From the NCBI GenBank assembly GCA_023423855.1, contig JAFAEU010000057.1:1-7951 (forward strand): a DNA stretch of 7,951 nt. The letters run 5' to 3'. The stretch comes from Pseudomonadota bacterium. GTDB taxonomy: Bacteria; Pseudomonadota; Gammaproteobacteria; Xanthomonadales; Xanthomonadaceae. Positions 6,457 through 7,951 of the stretch are shown here, one piece after another (position 1 is the first letter of the stretch; each line of letters starts with the position of its first letter). Made by a program: the position numbers and the translations under genes. The notes under the pieces are model-generated. The model worked only from the letters and a program-made list of their open reading frames with translations, had not been told where the DNA came from and did no database searches.

Positions 6457-7767
6457 TCAGCTGGGCAACACCAGCGACACGCACAGCCCGCCGCCGTCGC
6501 GGTTGAGCAGGGCGATGCGCCCGCCGTGCGCTTCGGCGATCTCGCGCGCCAGTGCCAGGCCCAGGCCGGTGCCGCTGCGCTTGGTCGAATAGAACGGCAG
6601 CAGCGCGTTCGCCAGCACCGCCTCGTTCATGCCGCTGCCGCGGTCGAGCACGTCGATGCGCCAGCCGTCGGCGATCCGGCGCACGGCCAGCGACACGGTG
6701 TCCGCCGCGGTGCCGGACTCGTGGGCGTTCTTGAGCAGGTTCAGCAGCGCCTGCTCCAGCTGGCCGGGATCGAAGCGCACGACCTCGTCCGGGATCGTGC
6801 CGTCGACGGCGAAGTCGACCTGCGTGCGCAGCTTCTCGAGGAACGGAGGCAGGCGCATCGGCTCGCTGCGCGGCGCCGGCAGCTTGGCGAAGCGCGCGTA
6901 GTCGCGCAGGAAGCCCTCGAGGTGGCGCGCGCGCTCCTCGATCGTGGACAGCGCGATCGGCAGTTTCTCGTACTGGCCGCGGCGCAGCAGTTCGGCGCCC
7001 GAATGCGCGAGCGAGGCGATCGGCGCCAGCGAGTTGTTGAGCTCGTGGCTGATCACGCAGATCACCTTCTTCCAGGTCTGCACTTCCTGCCGCCGCAGTT
7101 CGGCGGTCATCTGCCGCAGCAGCACCAGCTCGTGCAGGCGCCCGTTGAGCCGGAACATGCGCCGCGCGAGGTGGTAGATGTCCTCGCGGTCTTCGTCGCC
7201 GACGGTGAACATGCCGTCGCCGCCGCGGGCGAAGGCTTCGCCCACCGCGGGCGGCGCGGCCTGCAGCGGTTCATCGAGCGAATGCCCTTCGAGTCGGCGC
7301 CCGTCGCCCAGCATCTTGCGCGCGGCGAGGTTGCCGAGCACCACGCGCTGCGACGGATCCAGCAGCAGCATCGCCACCGGCGTGTTCTGCACCATGGTGT
7401 CGAGCAGCAGTTCGCGCTGCACCAGCGACAGGCGCTGGTCGCGCAGGGTCTGGCCGAGTTCGTTGTGGGCGTCGACCAGCTCGATCAGGTCGCCGTAGCG
7501 GTCCCAGGTGATGCCGAAGCTGAAATCGCCGTCGCGGTAGCCGGCGACCGTGCCGGCGAGCGCGCGGAACAGCGCGCGCAGCGGTACGAACGTGCGCCAG
7601 ACGACAAGCCCCATGGCTGTGCCGGCGACGAGCGCCGCGATCGCGGCGGCCTGCCACGGCGGCAGCCAGCGCGCCAGCAGCGCGGTGAGCGCGGCGGTTG
7701 CGAACACGCCGAGCAGGACCAGCGCGACCATCCGGATCGCCAGCGGCAGGACGCGGAGGATGCGCAT
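6457..7767 (-). CDS. NtrY-like membrane sensor histidine kinase
   Basis: 436 residues. Two membrane helices (about 7-31 and 38-57) are joined by only a few residues (WLPPWQ), so there is almost no periplasmic sensor. A HAMP-like linker follows (about 58-110), then a PAS-like segment (about 120-205; LLDTMVQNTPVAMLLLDPSQRVVLGN). The dimerisation/phosphoacceptor region has His241 in VISHELNNSLAPI, a form of the H-box typical of NtrY/NtrB-type kinases that pair with sigma-54 regulators. The ATPase domain has the N-box LLNLLKNAHESG (Asn343, Asn347), G1 DRGSGM (375-380), an F-box-like PFYSTKRSG, and G2 GTGLGLAL (400-407). All catalytic motifs are intact. Its ATG overlaps the stop of the regulator upstream (TGATG), implying translational coupling. 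The signal is probably cytoplasmic or within the membrane. Specific regulon unknown. Confidence 0.93.
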   Translation of the reverse strand: MRILRVLPLAIRMVALVLLGVFATAALTALLARWLPPWQAAAIAALVAGTAMGLVVWRTFVPLRALFRALAGTVAGYRDGDFSFGITWDRYGDLIELVDAHNELGQTLRDQRLSLVQRELLLDTMVQNTPVAMLLLDPSQRVVLGNLAARKMLGDGRRLEGHSLDEPLQAAPPAVGEAFARGGDGMFTVGDEDREDIYHLARRMFRLNGRLHELVLLRQMTAELRRQEVQTWKKVICVISHELNNSLAPIASLAHSGAELLRRGQYEKLPIALSTIEERARHLEGFLRDYARFAKLPAPRSEPMRLPPFLEKLRTQVDFAVDGTIPDEVVRFDPGQLEQALLNLLKNAHESGTAADTVSLAVRRIADGWRIDVLDRGSGMNEAVLANALLPFYSTKRSGTGLGLALAREIAEAHGGRIALLNRDGGGLCVSLVLPS

Positions 7768-7951
7768 CAGCCGCGCGGGATGCCGTAGCGGTCGAGGCGC
7801 CGGTACAGCGCCTGACGCGACAGGCCGAGGTCGGCCGCCGCCTGCGCGAGCACGCCGCCGCTGCGCTGCAGGGCCGCCTCGATCGCGGCGCGGTCGGGTT
7901 CGTCGCCGGCCTGCGCGGGCGACGCCGATGCGAGCGCCTGCAGGCCCAGCG
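7767..7951 (-). CDS. NtrC-family response regulator, C-terminal fragment (Fis-type HTH), cut by window edge
   Basis: Only the last 60 residues are visible, running off the right edge. The segment DRAAIEAALQRSGGVLAQAAADLGLSRQALYRRLDRYGIPRG is a Fis-type helix-turn-helix, as found at the C-terminus of sigma-54-dependent NtrC activators. An Ala/Pro-rich linker (LASASPAQAGDEP) precedes it. The receiver and AAA+ domains would lie beyond 7951 and cannot be checked, so sigma-54 dependence is inferred from the HTH type and from the NtrY-like partner kinase. It is translated first and the kinase ATG overlaps its TGA by one base (TGATG at 7765-7769), so the two form a coupled two-component operon. Confidence 0.88.
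   Translation of the reverse strand, partial: LGLQALASASPAQAGDEPDRAAIEAALQRSGGVLAQAAADLGLSRQALYRRLDRYGIPRG

Noticed and set aside
6286..7788. A 500-codon plus-strand open frame opposite the kinase
   Set aside because: Starts inside the glmU end, runs through the inverted repeat, and is Gln/Arg/Ala-rich with no domain; the minus-strand kinase has every family motif.

Overview
The window is about 70% GC by eye and looks like a chromosome segment from the Xanthomonadaceae/Lysobacteraceae (Lysobacter/Luteimonas-like). The basis is the character of the AtpD and AtpC proteins, the intergenic palindromic repeats, and the usual gammaproteobacterial nearness of the atp operon to glmU. The genus is a guess from remembered sequence character; no search was run.

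Layout, left to right. (1) Positions 1-1474 hold the 3' end of the ATP synthase operon: atpD (5'-truncated by the window edge), atpC, and a clear intrinsic terminator. (2) Positions 1514-1621 are a REP/REPIN-like imperfect palindrome. (3) Positions 1708-4287 hold two co-directional genes, both with probable export signals: a DmpA-like P1/S58 aminopeptidase and an alpha/beta-hydrolase with an extra N-terminal domain. They are separated by 126 bp containing a strong hairpin. (4) Positions 4313-4696 (minus) encode a small GtrA-family four-helix membrane protein, convergent with the hydrolase. (5) Positions 4827-4945 are a second, unrelated palindromic element directly upstream of glmU; its right arm may supply part of the glmU promoter. 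(6) Positions 4977-6344 hold a complete glmU. (7) Positions 6353-6443 are a third palindromic element, a 34-bp perfect inverted repeat between convergent genes. (8) Positions 6457-7951 (minus) carry a two-component pair read leftwards: the last 60 residues of a Fis-HTH (NtrC-type) response regulator, overlapping by one base the start of a NtrY-like membrane histidine kinase.

How the parts relate: atpDC and glmU are core genes (F1-ATPase; UDP-GlcNAc for peptidoglycan and LPS). The peptidase/hydrolase/gtrA block lies between atpC and glmU, which are immediate neighbours in E. coli and many relatives. A different palindromic repeat borders each side of the block, so this looks like a flexible site in an otherwise conserved neighbourhood. 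No phage, CRISPR, toxin-antitoxin, tRNA, rRNA or full transposon was seen. I found no convincing undescribed multi-gene system; the most unusual content is the three different palindromic intergenic elements in under 5 kb.
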